Source: JANWYT01 sp034432435 (GTDB lineage Bacteria; Chloroflexota; Anaerolineae; Aggregatilineales; Phototrophicaceae). From it: a stretch of 31,540 nt of DNA. The notes below the pieces were generated by a model, which saw nothing but the letters and a program-made list of their open reading frames with translations, had not been told where the DNA came from and did no database searches. The stretch lies in assembly GCA_034432435.1 (NCBI GenBank), contig DAOUBS010000110.1, positions 1-31,540 of the forward strand, in the 5' to 3' direction. The position numbers were made by a program, and so were the translations under genes. Below are positions 1 through 9,130 of the stretch, piece by piece (positions within the stretch are counted from its first letter, which is position 1; every line of letters starts with the position of its first letter).

Positions 1-1
1 C

Positions 2-2935
2 CGCGATATTACCATACAAAAGCAGGCCGAAAGCGCTCGCCGCGCCAGCGAAGCTAAGAGCACCGCTATCATCAGCAGTATTGAGGAAGGGTACTACGAA
101 GTTGACTTGCACGGGTCGCTGGTCTTTTGGAACGCCGCGCTGATGCGTTTGCTGCAACTGGATGGTCGGAACCCGTCGCTCATTAATAACCGTGACATCA
201 TGGACGAGGAGAGCATCCAACGCATTGGGAAAGCCTTCAAACAGGTGTATGCAACGCGCGAGCCCTTGACTGGAATTGATTTTTCTCTCATTGGATCTAA
301 TCGTCAGTTCGAGGTTTCGGCGTCTCTTATTGTGGATGAACACGATCAGCCGATCGGCTTTCGTGGGTTGGTGCGTGATGTGACCGAAAAGCGCGAAGCC
401 GAGCAGCGCTTGAAGCGTCAAAATCAGTACCTCGCAACGCTGCATGAAATCGCCCTTACCTTGATGGAGCGACTGGAGCTGCAGGACTTGCTGCAAAGTA
501 TTGTGAGCCGGTCGGGTGAACTCTTAGGGACAGAACATGGTTATGTGTTTCTGCTGCACCGCGATACCAACGAAATGACGCTGGAAATCGCTACAGGACG
601 GTTTGCTAACCAAGAGCACACTGTCGCTGAGTTGGGGGTCGGCCTTGTGGGAAAGGTGTGGGCGACTGGCGAGGCGATGGTGATTGATGACTATCGTGCA
701 TGGGCAGGTCGGTTAGATAACAACGTCAGCGATGCTGTGCGCGCGTCGTTAGCGGTGCCGTTACGCCATGGAACAGAAGTTGTCGGCGTTTTGGGTTTCT
801 CGTTCTTTGAGGAAGATCGACACGTGACCACTGAGATGGTGGAAAGCCTAAGCACATTTGCTGAGCTGGCCGCCATCGCCGTTGATAACGCGCAGCTCTA
901 CAGCGCGATGCAGCAGGAGATCGAGGAGCGCATCCGCACGCAGGTGGCGCTGGCCGCCAATGAAGCCAACCTGACCGCGTTTATTGAGAACACGCGCGAT
1001 GCGATCTGGTCAGTAGATCGTGATTACCGGGTGGTGGTTATTAACACGGCGGCGCGTGAGATGTTTTCACAGTTCTTCAACGTGACGTTGGAACAGGGGG
1101 CTGAGATGCTCAGCGTGTTGGCAGATTTGCCACGCGAGGCGTGGCTCATCCGCTACAATCACGCGCTAGACGGGCTGCGCTTCACTGTCGAGGAGCAGTA
1201 CAGCTTCAACAATGAGCAGTTCGACTATGAGATTGCGTTCAACCCGATCATCGGTCGGGACACTCGTTTGACCGGGGTGGCCTGCATCGCGCGCGATATT
1301 ACCCTGCGTAAACTGGCAGAACGTGAGCTGCAAAGCGCCAAAGAAGCGGCTGAAAGCGCCAACCGCGCCAAGAGCGCTTTCTTGGCGAATATGAGCCATG
1401 AACTGCGGACACCGCTCAATGCCATCATTGGCTACAGCGAGATGCTTCAAGAAGAAGCAGAAGAGTTCGGCTACGAGGATATCGTGCCTGAACTGAATAA
1501 GATTCAAACCGCAGGCAACCATCTGATCGACCTCATCAACAACATCCTCGACCTGAGCAAGATTGAAGCAGGTCGTATGGAACTGTACCTCGAGACGTTC
1601 GATGTGCAGTCTGTGGTCACGGACATTGCCAACACCATCCAACCATTGATGGCGAAAAACAATAACCGCTTTGAAGTGCGCTATGTGGACAACCCGGGGC
1701 GGATGCACGCTGATCTGACGAAGTTCCGCCAGACGCTGTTGAACTTGTTGAGCAACGCCACTAAGTTCACCGACAAGGGAGAGATCAGGCTCTTGGTAGA
1801 GCGCCGCGTGGAAGATGGGCGCGATTGGCTCTACTTCTCGGTGCAGGACACCGGCATCGGTATGACGCTGTCGCAGATGCAAGAGGTGTTCAAGGAGTTC
1901 ACACAGGCGGATGTTTCCACGACGCGCAAGTATGGCGGCACAGGGCTGGGCTTGACGATCAGCCGCCGCTTCTGCCAGATGATGGGGGGCGACATCCTTG
2001 TAGACAGCGAATACGGCGTTGGCACAACCTTCACTATCATCTTGCCGGCAGACGTAGAGGCGACGAAGAGTGACACAGAGGCTGAAGCGCCGGCCAACGC
2101 GCGCAGCACCGGTGTCATGCCGTCGGTTGAGCAGGTAGATTTCTGGAAGCCGCGGGTGCTGGTGATCGACGATGACGCCAACGTGCGCGAGATTATCTCG
2201 CGGGTGCTCACAAAAGATGGTTTTGCGGTCATGACGGCGAACAACGGGCGCGAAGGACTTGAAATGGCGCGCGAGCACCGCCCAGACATCATCACGCTCG
2301 ATGTCATGATGGGGGGGATGGATGGTTGGAGCGTGTTGGCCGCCATTAAGGCTGATGCGCAGTTGGCCGATATTCCGGTGGTGATGTTGACGATGGTGGA
2401 TGATCGGCGGCGTGGGTTTGCGTTGGGCGCGTCTGACTACATGACGAAGCCGATTGACCGCAAGCGGCTTGCGCAAATTTTACAGAAGTATCGCAACAAC
2501 AAAGGTGACACAGGTCGGATCCCGCCGGGCAGCGTGTTGATCGTCGAGGATGACGATGACACACGCGATGTGCTGATGAAAACGCTGGAGCGTGCCGGAT
2601 GGGAAGTCCGCTCTGCTTCAAATGGCAAGGAAGCACTGGCACATCTCAATGAAGTGGGCTTGCCGACGATTATCCTGACTGACCTGATGATGCCAGAGAT
2701 GGACGGCATCGAGTTCATCACGCAGATGCGCCAGCGCTCGGATTGGCAGGCAGTGCCGATTATCGTGCTGACAGCAAAGGACTTAACCGCAGAGGAACGG
2801 CTGATTTTGAGCGCCTATGTGGAGCAGGTGTTAGAGAAACAAACCTACTCATCAGATCGATTGATTGAAGAGGTGCGGCGGCAGGTGCTGACCTTGATGA
2901 ATTTGCAGGGGAGAGAGAAACCGTCCGATGGCTAA
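2..2935 (+). CDS. Hybrid sensor histidine kinase, PAS-GAF-PAS-HisKA-HATPase-REC-REC (5' partial)
   Basis: The frame is open from the left edge, where the residues RDITIQKQAE look like the end of a preceding PAS/PAC unit, so the true start is outside the window; the first in-window ATG (107) lies inside a PAS domain. In order: PAS, GAF (about 420-900), PAS (about 960-1310), HisKA with the H-box SHELRTPLNAIIGYSEML (phospho-His codon 1397-1399), HATPase_c with N box NLLSNATKFT, DTGIGM and GGTGLGLTISRR, then two receivers with phospho-Asp codons at 2300-2302 and 2681-2683. No transmembrane segment is seen in this part, so a soluble sensor is possible. In the first receiver the usual MMPxMDG is MMGGMDG. 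No DNA-binding output and no HPt domain is present. The overlapping downstream receiver is the likely partner. The ligand cannot be read from the sequence. Confidence 0.93.
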   Translation, partial: RDITIQKQAESARRASEAKSTAIISSIEEGYYEVDLHGSLVFWNAALMRLLQLDGRNPSLINNRDIMDEESIQRIGKAFKQVYATREPLTGIDFSLIGSNRQFEVSASLIVDEHDQPIGFRGLVRDVTEKREAEQRLKRQNQYLATLHEIALTLMERLELQDLLQSIVSRSGELLGTEHGYVFLLHRDTNEMTLEIATGRFANQEHTVAELGVGLVGKVWATGEAMVIDDYRAWAGRLDNNVSDAVRASLAVPLRHGTEVVGVLGFSFFEEDRHVTTEMVESLSTFAELAAIAVDNAQLYSAMQQEIEERIRTQVALAANEANLTAFIENTRDAIWSVDRDYRVVVINTAAREMFSQFFNVTLEQGAEMLSVLADLPREAWLIRYNHALDGLRFTVEEQYSFNNEQFDYEIAFNPIIGRDTRLTGVACIARDITLRKLAERELQSAKEAAESANRAKSAFLANMSHELRTPLNAIIGYSEMLQEEAEEFGYEDIVPELNKIQTAGNHLIDLINNILDLSKIEAGRMELYLETFDVQSVVTDIANTIQPLMAKNNNRFEVRYVDNPGRMHADLTKFRQTLLNLLSNATKFTDKGEIRLLVERRVEDGRDWLYFSVQDTGIGMTLSQMQEVFKEFTQADVSTTRKYGGTGLGLTISRRFCQMMGGDILVDSEYGVGTTFTIILPADVEATKSDTEAEAPANARSTGVMPSVEQVDFWKPRVLVIDDDANVREIISRVLTKDGFAVMTANNGREGLEMAREHRPDIITLDVMMGGMDGWSVLAAIKADAQLADIPVVMLTMVDDRRRGFALGASDYMTKPIDRKRLAQILQKYRNNKGDTGRIPPGSVLIVEDDDDTRDVLMKTLERAGWEVRSASNGKEALAHLNEVGLPTIILTDLMMPEMDGIEFITQMRQRSDWQAVPIIVLTAKDLTAEERLILSAYVEQVLEKQTYSSDRLIEEVRRQVLTLMNLQGREKPSDG

Positions 2936-3314
2936 AATATTGCTGGTTGAAGACAATGAAATGAACCTTGATATGCTCACGCGGCGGCTGGAGCGGCGCG
3001 GTTTTGAGATCTTAGTTGCGGTCGATGGGGCGCAGGGCATTGAAGTCGTCAAGCAGGAAATGCCTGACTTGATCTTGATGGATATGAGCTTGCCTGTGAT
3101 GGATGGCTGGGAGGCGACACGCCGCTTGAAAGCGGATCCCAAGCTGCGGCATATCCCGATCATCGCGCTGACAGCCCATGCCATCGCCGGTGACCGTGAG
3201 CGCTGCCTGGCTGCTGGCTGTGATGAATACGAAAGCAAACCTGTAAAGTTCCCACGCCTGCTGGAAAAAATCCAACTGATGCTTGGGATCGAGCTACAGG
3301 GCGGTGACGAGTAG
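2928..3314 (+). CDS. Stand-alone response regulator receiver (CheY/DivK-like)
   Basis: This 128-residue single receiver domain has the acidic pair E8/D9, phospho-acceptor D52 in LILMDMSLPVMDGWEAT, T82 and K104 (SKP). It has no output domain, so it probably acts by protein-protein contact or as a phosphate shuttle, as CheY/DivK/SpdR-type receivers do. Its ATG lies in the last codons of the histidine kinase gene; the shared eight bases ATGGCTAA contain the kinase stop, which implies translational coupling and a shared operon. The Ser/Thr kinase gene begins 6 bases after its stop. Partnership with the upstream hybrid kinase is an inference from this coupling. Confidence 0.93.
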   Translation: MAKILLVEDNEMNLDMLTRRLERRGFEILVAVDGAQGIEVVKQEMPDLILMDMSLPVMDGWEATRRLKADPKLRHIPIIALTAHAIAGDRERCLAAGCDEYESKPVKFPRLLEKIQLMLGIELQGGDE

Positions 3315-3320
3315 GCTGCT

Positions 3321-6182
3321 ATGGCCTCCACGCAGACATCGTTGATCGCGCGGCGCTATGTGCTCCACGAACGACTGGGCAGCGGCGGCATGGGCACAGT
3401 CTATCGTGCTTATGATCGCTTGAACAATCGAGAAGTTGCGCTCAAACGGATCATCGAAGATGTGTCTACTGGGCATTTGGGCGATTCAACTGACGGCAAA
3501 GAGTTCCGCGCATCGCTTGCGCGGGAGTTCAAGCTCGCTTCTACCTTGTGCCACCCGAACATCGTGCAAATGTTGGATTATGGGTTCGATGAATCACATG
3601 AACCATATTTCACGATGGAGCTGCTGTCATCCCCGCGCACGCTGGTGGAAGCCTGTGCTAATCGCTCGTTAGAATATCGCCTTGACCTCTTTGTGCAGAT
3701 GCTGCAAGCGCTGGCGTATGTCCATCGGCGCGGCATCATTCATCACGACCTCAAACCGGCCAACGTTTTGGTAACAACCGAGGTAAAGCTGCTCGATTTT
3801 GGGCTAGCAAAACTCCATGAGCGCAACACAGCCGACGAAGATTATCTGACGGCTGGAACGCTGGCGTATATGGCTCCAGAGATTCTTGCTGGCGCGCGTG
3901 GAGACGCAACCAGTGACTTGTACGCAGCCGGGATGATGGCCTATGAAGTGTTCTCTGGTGGGCATCCCTACACCCTGCATCACGCCCCGACGCTCATTCA
4001 TGAGATCATGAACGTCGTTCCGGACATCGACGGGATGGATGTGCCTGTCGATCTGGCGTTTATCATCTGGCGGATGTTGTCCAAAGATCCCAATGATCGC
4101 TATCCATCAGCGATAGAGGTCATTCGCGCCATTAACCGCGTTGGCATTCGCAATTACCCTGTAGAGAGCAGCGCTACCCGTGAGAGCTTTTTGCAGGCGT
4201 CTCGCCTCGTCTCGCGCGAGGCTGAGATGTCCTACTTGACCTACGCGCTGGACGACGCTGAAAAATCTCATGGGCGTCTGATCTTGATCAGCGGTGAAAG
4301 CGGCGTAGGCAAATCGCGTCTGCTAGACGAGCTGCGGACGCTGGCGATGGTGCGCGGCACGATTGTCATGCGTGGGCAGGCCAGCGAAATTGCCAACCGT
4401 CCTTATGAGCTGTGGCGGCCGGTGCTGCGCTGGCTAGCGTTGATCGCGCCGACCTTGAATGAGGATGAATTGGCGATCCTGAGCCGTCTCTTGCCTGACA
4501 TTAACCGCTTGCTCGATCGGGATTTATCTGGAATGGCAACGGCAGAGTTAACTCCTGAGGCGCATTCACAAGCGCTGGCGCAGCTCATCGGGCGTATCGC
4601 TGCAGCGTCAAATGCGCCTATGTTAATTCTACTCGACGATTTGCAGTGGGCTGGCAGCGAGTCGCTGCGGCTGTTGGCGCAGCTTAGAGAGATCTTGCCC
4701 CCACTTCAATTGTTGATCGTCGGCACATTCCGCGACAATGAGGCGGATGGGTTACAGGTGCTGCTGCCTCATGCGGAGGTTATCAAGCTGCGCCGACTGG
4801 ATGTACATGGCATTGAAGCACTTGGCGAGGCGATGCTGGGCGCAGCAGGCCGACGCCCACAGGTCGTTGATTTGCTGCACCGTGAGAGCGAGGGCAACAT
4901 CTTCTTTATCATCGAGGCGGTGCGTGTGCTCGCCGCTGAGGTGGATGAGTTGGATAAAATTGGCCAATCGACGCTGCCCCCATCAATTTTTGCGGGCAGC
5001 GCTCGCCAAGTGATGCAGCGCCGCTTGCGCCAGATTAGCGAGCCTGACCGTGTGGTATTGCAGTTGGCGGCAGTGATGGGGCGTTTCATCAACTTTGAGG
5101 TGCTCAGCGCAGCCGCGGCGTTTAACCGCGAAGCATGGCTTACTGCTTGCGCCAACGCCAACATTTTGGAGGTGGACGATGAGCGCTGGCGGTTCTCTCA
5201 TGACAAACTGCGTGAGGATTTGCTCAACAGCCTGACGCGGGATCAGCGACAGGCGCTGCATATGCGTGTGGCGCAGGCGATGGAAACCCAATTTGAGGCG
5301 CATCCCGACTATGCGCAGGCGCTGGCCTATCACTGGGGGATAGCAGGTGATCTACCGCGTGAGCTGCGCTACTCGTTGGTGACAATTCGACAGCTACTGC
5401 GCGAAGGAGCCTACGACGAGGCGGCGCGCATGGTGCGCCGCTGTTTGGATCTGCTGCCACAGTTACAGTTAAACAGCGTTGAAGCGGCGGCTACAGAAGC
5501 GGAAATCCGTCAGTTGATGGGAGAGCTGCTGCTGGCGCGTGGGTACTACCAGCAAGCTGAACACGAGTTTGCGCATATGTATGAGCTTGCAAGCGGCAGT
5601 GGTCGTCAACTGTTGGTAGTGCGCGCGCTGCACATGATGGGTGTGACAGCGATGGCGCTGAATGCCCTGCAAACTGCGCTTCAGCACTTTAGTGCAGCGC
5701 TGTCGTTGGTAGATGTCGATGATTCAGCCGCACGGACTGAACTGCTGAACCAGATCGGGGATGTGTACTTCGAGTTTGGCGATCAAGAGGCCGCCATGAG
5801 CTACTATCAAGAGGCGCAGACTCTCGCTCGCTTGCAGCGGCAGGAATGGTCAGCCCCAAGCGCAGATCAAAGCAGCTATGTGCTGCAGCAGGCTGTGGAA
5901 TCTATCGAAAGTTTAATCGACAAACCGGATGAACTGGCTGCGAGCACGCTTTGCCAAGTGGCAGAGGCCTTGACAGCGTCGGATCAACTGCTCGCGTCGT
6001 ATTACATTTGGGCGTTTCTGGCTCAATGGCCCAACACGCCGGATTCACTCATCGACGAGGTGGAAACCACCGTGTTCACCCTTCAACAGCGGCTGCCGAC
6101 TGAACAGTCGGATGTCGCGTGGGAACAAGTCAAACACGCTGATCTTCAACTTCTCGTTAACACACTGCGCCAACTAGGTTAA
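3321..6182 (+). CDS. Ser/Thr protein kinase fused to AAA/STAND-like ATPase and TPR-like tail
   Basis: The protein has 953 residues. The N-terminal PknB-type kinase domain (about 13-280) shows the glycine loop GSGGMGTVYRAYD, K42 in VALK, catalytic D143 in HHDLKPAN, DFG at D159 and APE. The residue before the catalytic Asp is His, not the usual Arg (HRD), so it is a non-RD kinase that may not need activation-loop phosphorylation. A P-loop ATPase follows: Walker A GESGVGKS with K331 and Walker B LILLDDLQWA with D439/D440, as in AAA_16/ORC-like modules of large bacterial kinases and transcription regulators. The rest is helical and TPR-like (for example LLLARGYYQQAEHEFAHMY). No transmembrane helix or guanylate cyclase domain is evident. 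It lies 6 bases after the receiver gene and is probably cotranscribed with it, linking His-Asp and Ser/Thr phosphorylation. Substrates are unknown. Confidence 0.92.
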   Translation: MASTQTSLIARRYVLHERLGSGGMGTVYRAYDRLNNREVALKRIIEDVSTGHLGDSTDGKEFRASLAREFKLASTLCHPNIVQMLDYGFDESHEPYFTMELLSSPRTLVEACANRSLEYRLDLFVQMLQALAYVHRRGIIHHDLKPANVLVTTEVKLLDFGLAKLHERNTADEDYLTAGTLAYMAPEILAGARGDATSDLYAAGMMAYEVFSGGHPYTLHHAPTLIHEIMNVVPDIDGMDVPVDLAFIIWRMLSKDPNDRYPSAIEVIRAINRVGIRNYPVESSATRESFLQASRLVSREAEMSYLTYALDDAEKSHGRLILISGESGVGKSRLLDELRTLAMVRGTIVMRGQASEIANRPYELWRPVLRWLALIAPTLNEDELAILSRLLPDINRLLDRDLSGMATAELTPEAHSQALAQLIGRIAAASNAPMLILLDDLQWAGSESLRLLAQLREILPPLQLLIVGTFRDNEADGLQVLLPHAEVIKLRRLDVHGIEALGEAMLGAAGRRPQVVDLLHRESEGNIFFIIEAVRVLAAEVDELDKIGQSTLPPSIFAGSARQVMQRRLRQISEPDRVVLQLAAVMGRFINFEVLSAAAAFNREAWLTACANANILEVDDERWRFSHDKLREDLLNSLTRDQRQALHMRVAQAMETQFEAHPDYAQALAYHWGIAGDLPRELRYSLVTIRQLLREGAYDEAARMVRRCLDLLPQLQLNSVEAAATEAEIRQLMGELLLARGYYQQAEHEFAHMYELASGSGRQLLVVRALHMMGVTAMALNALQTALQHFSAALSLVDVDDSAARTELLNQIGDVYFEFGDQEAAMSYYQEAQTLARLQRQEWSAPSADQSSYVLQQAVESIESLIDKPDELAASTLCQVAEALTASDQLLASYYIWAFLAQWPNTPDSLIDEVETTVFTLQQRLPTEQSDVAWEQVKHADLQLLVNTLRQLG

Positions 6183-6207
6183 ACGGCTGGAATCAGCGAC
6201 CATCTTC

Positions 6208-6216
6208 TGCTACGAT
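6208..6216 (+). promoter_or_regulatory. Possible extended -10 promoter for the MFS gene
   Basis: TGC followed by TACGAT (6211-6216) fits an extended -10 (TGnTAnnnT). The -35 region 17 bases upstream is poor. It lies in the 68-base gap after the kinase gene. The same TGCTACGAT string occurs upstream of fabD on the minus strand. This is weak evidence from pattern alone. Confidence 0.25.
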
Positions 6217-6250
6217 AGTGTGTCGGTGCATCAAAAAGGGTGGTGATTGT

Positions 6251-7537
6251 ATGGACGTGTCCATGCAGCGCAGTCAGGTGCGCCACAACTTCCTCGTGAA
6301 TCTGCTGGATGGGACATTTTTTGGCTTGGGGTTGGGCTTCGCCTCATGGGTGACGGTTATTCCACTCTTTTTTGCGTCCCTTACGGAATCGACCGCGCTG
6401 ATCGGCTTGGTAGCAACGATTCACTTGATGGGGTGGCAGCTTCCACAGTTGTTCATCACAGGGCGCATGGCGCAGCTGACACGCTATAAACCGATGGTGT
6501 TGGCGATGACGCTTCACGAGCGCATCCCGATGTTCGTGTTGGCTGGTTTGGCGCTGCTCGTGCCGTCGATCCCGCGCGAGTCGGCGTTGGTGGCGGCCTT
6601 TATCGTCATCACGTGGCAGTCGCTCGGCGCAGGGCTGACGGCTAACGCATGGCAGAGCATGGTTGCCAAAATCCTGCCGCGCACGATCCGCGGGACGTTC
6701 TACGGCGTGCAATCGGGCAGTGCTAACTTGCTGGCGAGCATCGCGGCGTTCATCGCTGGGTTGCTGCTGCTGCTGCCGTATCCGTTGAACTTTGCGATCT
6801 GCTTCTTCCTGACGGGCGTCGCAATGGTGATCTCGTTTGTGTTCTTGGCGCTGACGCGCGAAGTGGAACACACGCCGGTTCAAACTGCGCCCAAGTCCTT
6901 TGCCGACAACGTGGCAGAGTGGAAAGCGCTGCTCAAGAGCGACGTCAATTTCAGGTGGTTCATCGTGGCGCGCGCGCTGATGCAGTTTGGGCAGATCGGC
7001 GCGGCTTTCTACACGGTGCACGCGCTGCGCACTTATGGCATCAGCCCACAGCTCATCGGGGTGATGACCGGCGTGATGCTGCTGGCACAAGTGGTTGCCA
7101 GCCCGCTTCTGGGGTATTTGGGTGATCGGCTGGGGCATCGGGCGATGCTGGCGGTGGGCTGCGTGGCGATGGCGCTGGGCGCAGGGGTGGCGATTTTCGC
7201 GCCAACTGGTAACTGGTTTTTCCTCGTGTTCATCCTGACAGGTCTTGTGAACAGCAGCCAGTGGACGAGCACGCTCGCATTTACTTCAGAGTTCGGCAGC
7301 GCCAGCACGCGCCCGTACTACGTCGGGTTGAGCAACACGCTCATCGTGCCGGCGACGCTCGTTGCGCCGGTGCTGGGCGGTTGGATCGCAGATGTTGCGG
7401 GCTTCAACGCGACCTTTCTCACAGCGATGGTGGGGGCAGGGCTGGCCGCTTTGGTGATTATGGGGATGGTCTACAGCCCCAAACCCAAGCGCGACGCTGA
7501 CCCTGCGCTGCCGCTGGCCCCAGCCATTGGCGATTAG
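6251..7537 (+). CDS. Major facilitator superfamily transporter
   Basis: A 428-residue membrane protein with about 12 hydrophobic segments in two halves. The loop 2-3 motif is degenerate (GRMAQLTRYKPM), while the equivalent loop of the second half is well kept (GYLGDRLGHRAML), as in MFS proteins. The frame is open from a GTG at 6218, but the ATG at 6251 is preferred because GGGTGGTGAT ends a few bases before it and the protein then starts directly before the first helix. The central loop is rich in charged residues, and the C terminus is short, polar and cytoplasmic. The substrate cannot be predicted. Its stop codon overlaps the purN stop on the other strand by 4 bases. Confidence 0.85.
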   Translation: MDVSMQRSQVRHNFLVNLLDGTFFGLGLGFASWVTVIPLFFASLTESTALIGLVATIHLMGWQLPQLFITGRMAQLTRYKPMVLAMTLHERIPMFVLAGLALLVPSIPRESALVAAFIVITWQSLGAGLTANAWQSMVAKILPRTIRGTFYGVQSGSANLLASIAAFIAGLLLLLPYPLNFAICFFLTGVAMVISFVFLALTREVEHTPVQTAPKSFADNVAEWKALLKSDVNFRWFIVARALMQFGQIGAAFYTVHALRTYGISPQLIGVMTGVMLLAQVVASPLLGYLGDRLGHRAMLAVGCVAMALGAGVAIFAPTGNWFFLVFILTGLVNSSQWTSTLAFTSEFGSASTRPYYVGLSNTLIVPATLVAPVLGGWIADVAGFNATFLTAMVGAGLAALVIMGMVYSPKPKRDADPALPLAPAIGD

Positions 7538-8136
7538 CGCTGGCTGGTGAGGATGTGAACAGCTTGTACGATGATCTGATGTTCTGCGGCGTGCATCCGC
7601 GCAGCAAACGTCTCTAGGGTGTCATCTGGCAGGATGGGGACCACCGCCTGCACGATCACATCCCCCTCATCCACCTTTGGGATGGCGTAGTGCACCATGC
7701 AGCCGCTGTGGGTCAACTCTCCCTGCTGGAAAGCCTCAAACGCGCGCTCAATGGCGTGTGTGCCGTTGAACAGGCCTGGCAGCGCTGGATGCAGGTTGAT
7801 CACGCGGCGCGGGAAATAGGCGAGGAAGTGACTGCTGAAGATGTGCATCCAGCCCGCCATGACGATCAGATCGGGGCGGTAAGGCAACAGTGCTTGGGCA
7901 AGGTCGGCGTCGTAGTCAGCGCGATCACGGTAGGTGTCGCGGTAGGGCTTCAACGGGAAATAGAGCGTTGGGATGCCCGCTTTTTCCGCACGCTGGAGTC
8001 CAAAAGCGTCTTTGCGATTGGAAACGACCAGCACGATCTGAGCGTTCAGCTTGCCAGCCGCGACAGCGTCGATCAGCGCTTGCAGGTTGCTGCCGCCACC
8101 GCTGATGAGGATGATCAGGCGCGCGGGTTTAGCCAT
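7534..8136 (-). CDS. purN: Phosphoribosylglycinamide formyltransferase PurN
   Basis: GAR transformylase (200 residues) transfers a formyl group from 10-formyl-THF to GAR, the third step of de novo purine synthesis. Visible are the N-terminal phosphate loop ISGGGSNLQ, the Asn-His region INLHPALPG with the following FNGTHAIERAF, and the catalytic Asp segment HYAIPKVDEGDVI. The length is normal for the family. It is the last gene of the purine operon; its ATG lies inside the end of purM (8 bases shared, again ATGGCTAA), with GAGGG upstream as ribosome binding site. Downstream it meets the MFS gene tail to tail with a 4-base overlap, and I see no terminator hairpin, so the convergent transcripts probably overlap. 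Confidence 0.95.
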   Translation of the reverse strand: MAKPARLIILISGGGSNLQALIDAVAAGKLNAQIVLVVSNRKDAFGLQRAEKAGIPTLYFPLKPYRDTYRDRADYDADLAQALLPYRPDLIVMAGWMHIFSSHFLAYFPRRVINLHPALPGLFNGTHAIERAFEAFQQGELTHSGCMVHYAIPKVDEGDVIVQAVVPILPDDTLETFAARMHAAEHQIIVQAVHILTSQR

Positions 8137-9130
8137 GCCTGCCCTCGCGGATGTGGCCTACGACGCTTGCGCTGTCCACGCTGGCGACGGCGCGTTCAGC
8201 TTGATCGGTGGGCACGACGACGATCATCCCTAAGCCCATGTTGAACACGCGCATCATCTCCTCGTCGGTGATCTGCCCCTGCTGTTGGATCAAGCGAAAG
8301 ATCGGCGGGACTGGCCACGTGTCGGGCAGCAGGTCGAAGCTCAGCCCCGTAGGCAGCACGCGCGGCAGATTCTCCACGATGCCGCCGCCGGTGATGTGCG
8401 CCAGCGCGCGGATTTCAACGCCTGCGCTTTGAATGGCATGCACTTCATGTAAGTAAGGGCGGTGGACAGCTAGCAGCGCCTCGCCGATGGAGACGCCGTT
8501 CAGGTCAGCGCGCGGCGCGTCCCAGTCGAGATTGGCCAGCACGCGGCGCGCGAGCGAGTAGCCGTTGGTGTGCAGCCCAGATGAGGGTAGGTTGACCAGC
8601 GCATCGCCCATCTGCATGCGCCGCCCGTCGATGATCTGTTCACGCTCCACCACGCCGACGATCGTTCCGACGAGGTCCACTTCTCCATCGAGGTAGACGT
8701 CCGGCATTTCAGCGGTTTCGCCCCCCAGCAGGGCGATCCCCAGCGCTTCACACGCGGCAGCCATGCCGCCGACGATCTCGGCGATCTGCTGCGGGATGAG
8801 CTTAGACGAGGCCACGTAGTCGAGGAAGAACAGCGGCTGCGCGCCCTGTACTAGGATGTCGTTCACGCAGTGGTTCACCAAGTCCTGCCCGATGGTTCCC
8901 CAGCGGTTCAGGCGGCTGGCGACTTTGGTCTTTGTGCCGACGCCATCCGTCGACGCGACTAAGACCGGCTCGCGCATCCCAGCCAGCGCCTTGAGTGAGT
9001 AGAGGCCGCCGAAAGAACCAGTATCAGATAAGACGGCAGCGGTGTAGGTGCGGCGGATGGCGGCGCGCATCAGACGCACTGCCTCGTTGCCGGCGTCGAT
9101 GTTGACGCCTGACTCAGCATAGGTTGTCAT
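8129..9130 (-). CDS. purM: Phosphoribosylformylglycinamidine cyclo-ligase PurM
   Basis: AIR synthetase (333 residues) closes the imidazole ring of FGAM using ATP. Family motifs are present: STDGVGTKTK, GQDLVNHCVNDILVQGA, the ATP-site stretch LLGGETAEMPDVY, PSSGLHTNGYSL and HITGGGIVENLPR. Length and order match ordinary bacterial PurM. The start ATG shares four bases (ATGA) with the purD stop, and AGGAG lies about ten bases upstream. The gene overlaps purN by 8 bases at its 3' end, so purD-purM-purN form a translationally coupled block. Confidence 0.97.
   Translation of the reverse strand: MTTYAESGVNIDAGNEAVRLMRAAIRRTYTAAVLSDTGSFGGLYSLKALAGMREPVLVASTDGVGTKTKVASRLNRWGTIGQDLVNHCVNDILVQGAQPLFFLDYVASSKLIPQQIAEIVGGMAAACEALGIALLGGETAEMPDVYLDGEVDLVGTIVGVVEREQIIDGRRMQMGDALVNLPSSGLHTNGYSLARRVLANLDWDAPRADLNGVSIGEALLAVHRPYLHEVHAIQSAGVEIRALAHITGGGIVENLPRVLPTGLSFDLLPDTWPVPPIFRLIQQQGQITDEEMMRVFNMGLGMIVVVPTDQAERAVASVDSASVVGHIREGRHG

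Noticed and set aside
1166..2476. Long open frame (436 codons) on the minus strand
   Set aside because: It is antisense to HisKA/HATPase/REC domains with clear motifs; its translation is rich in His/Arg and shows no fold, as expected from codon bias of the real gene.
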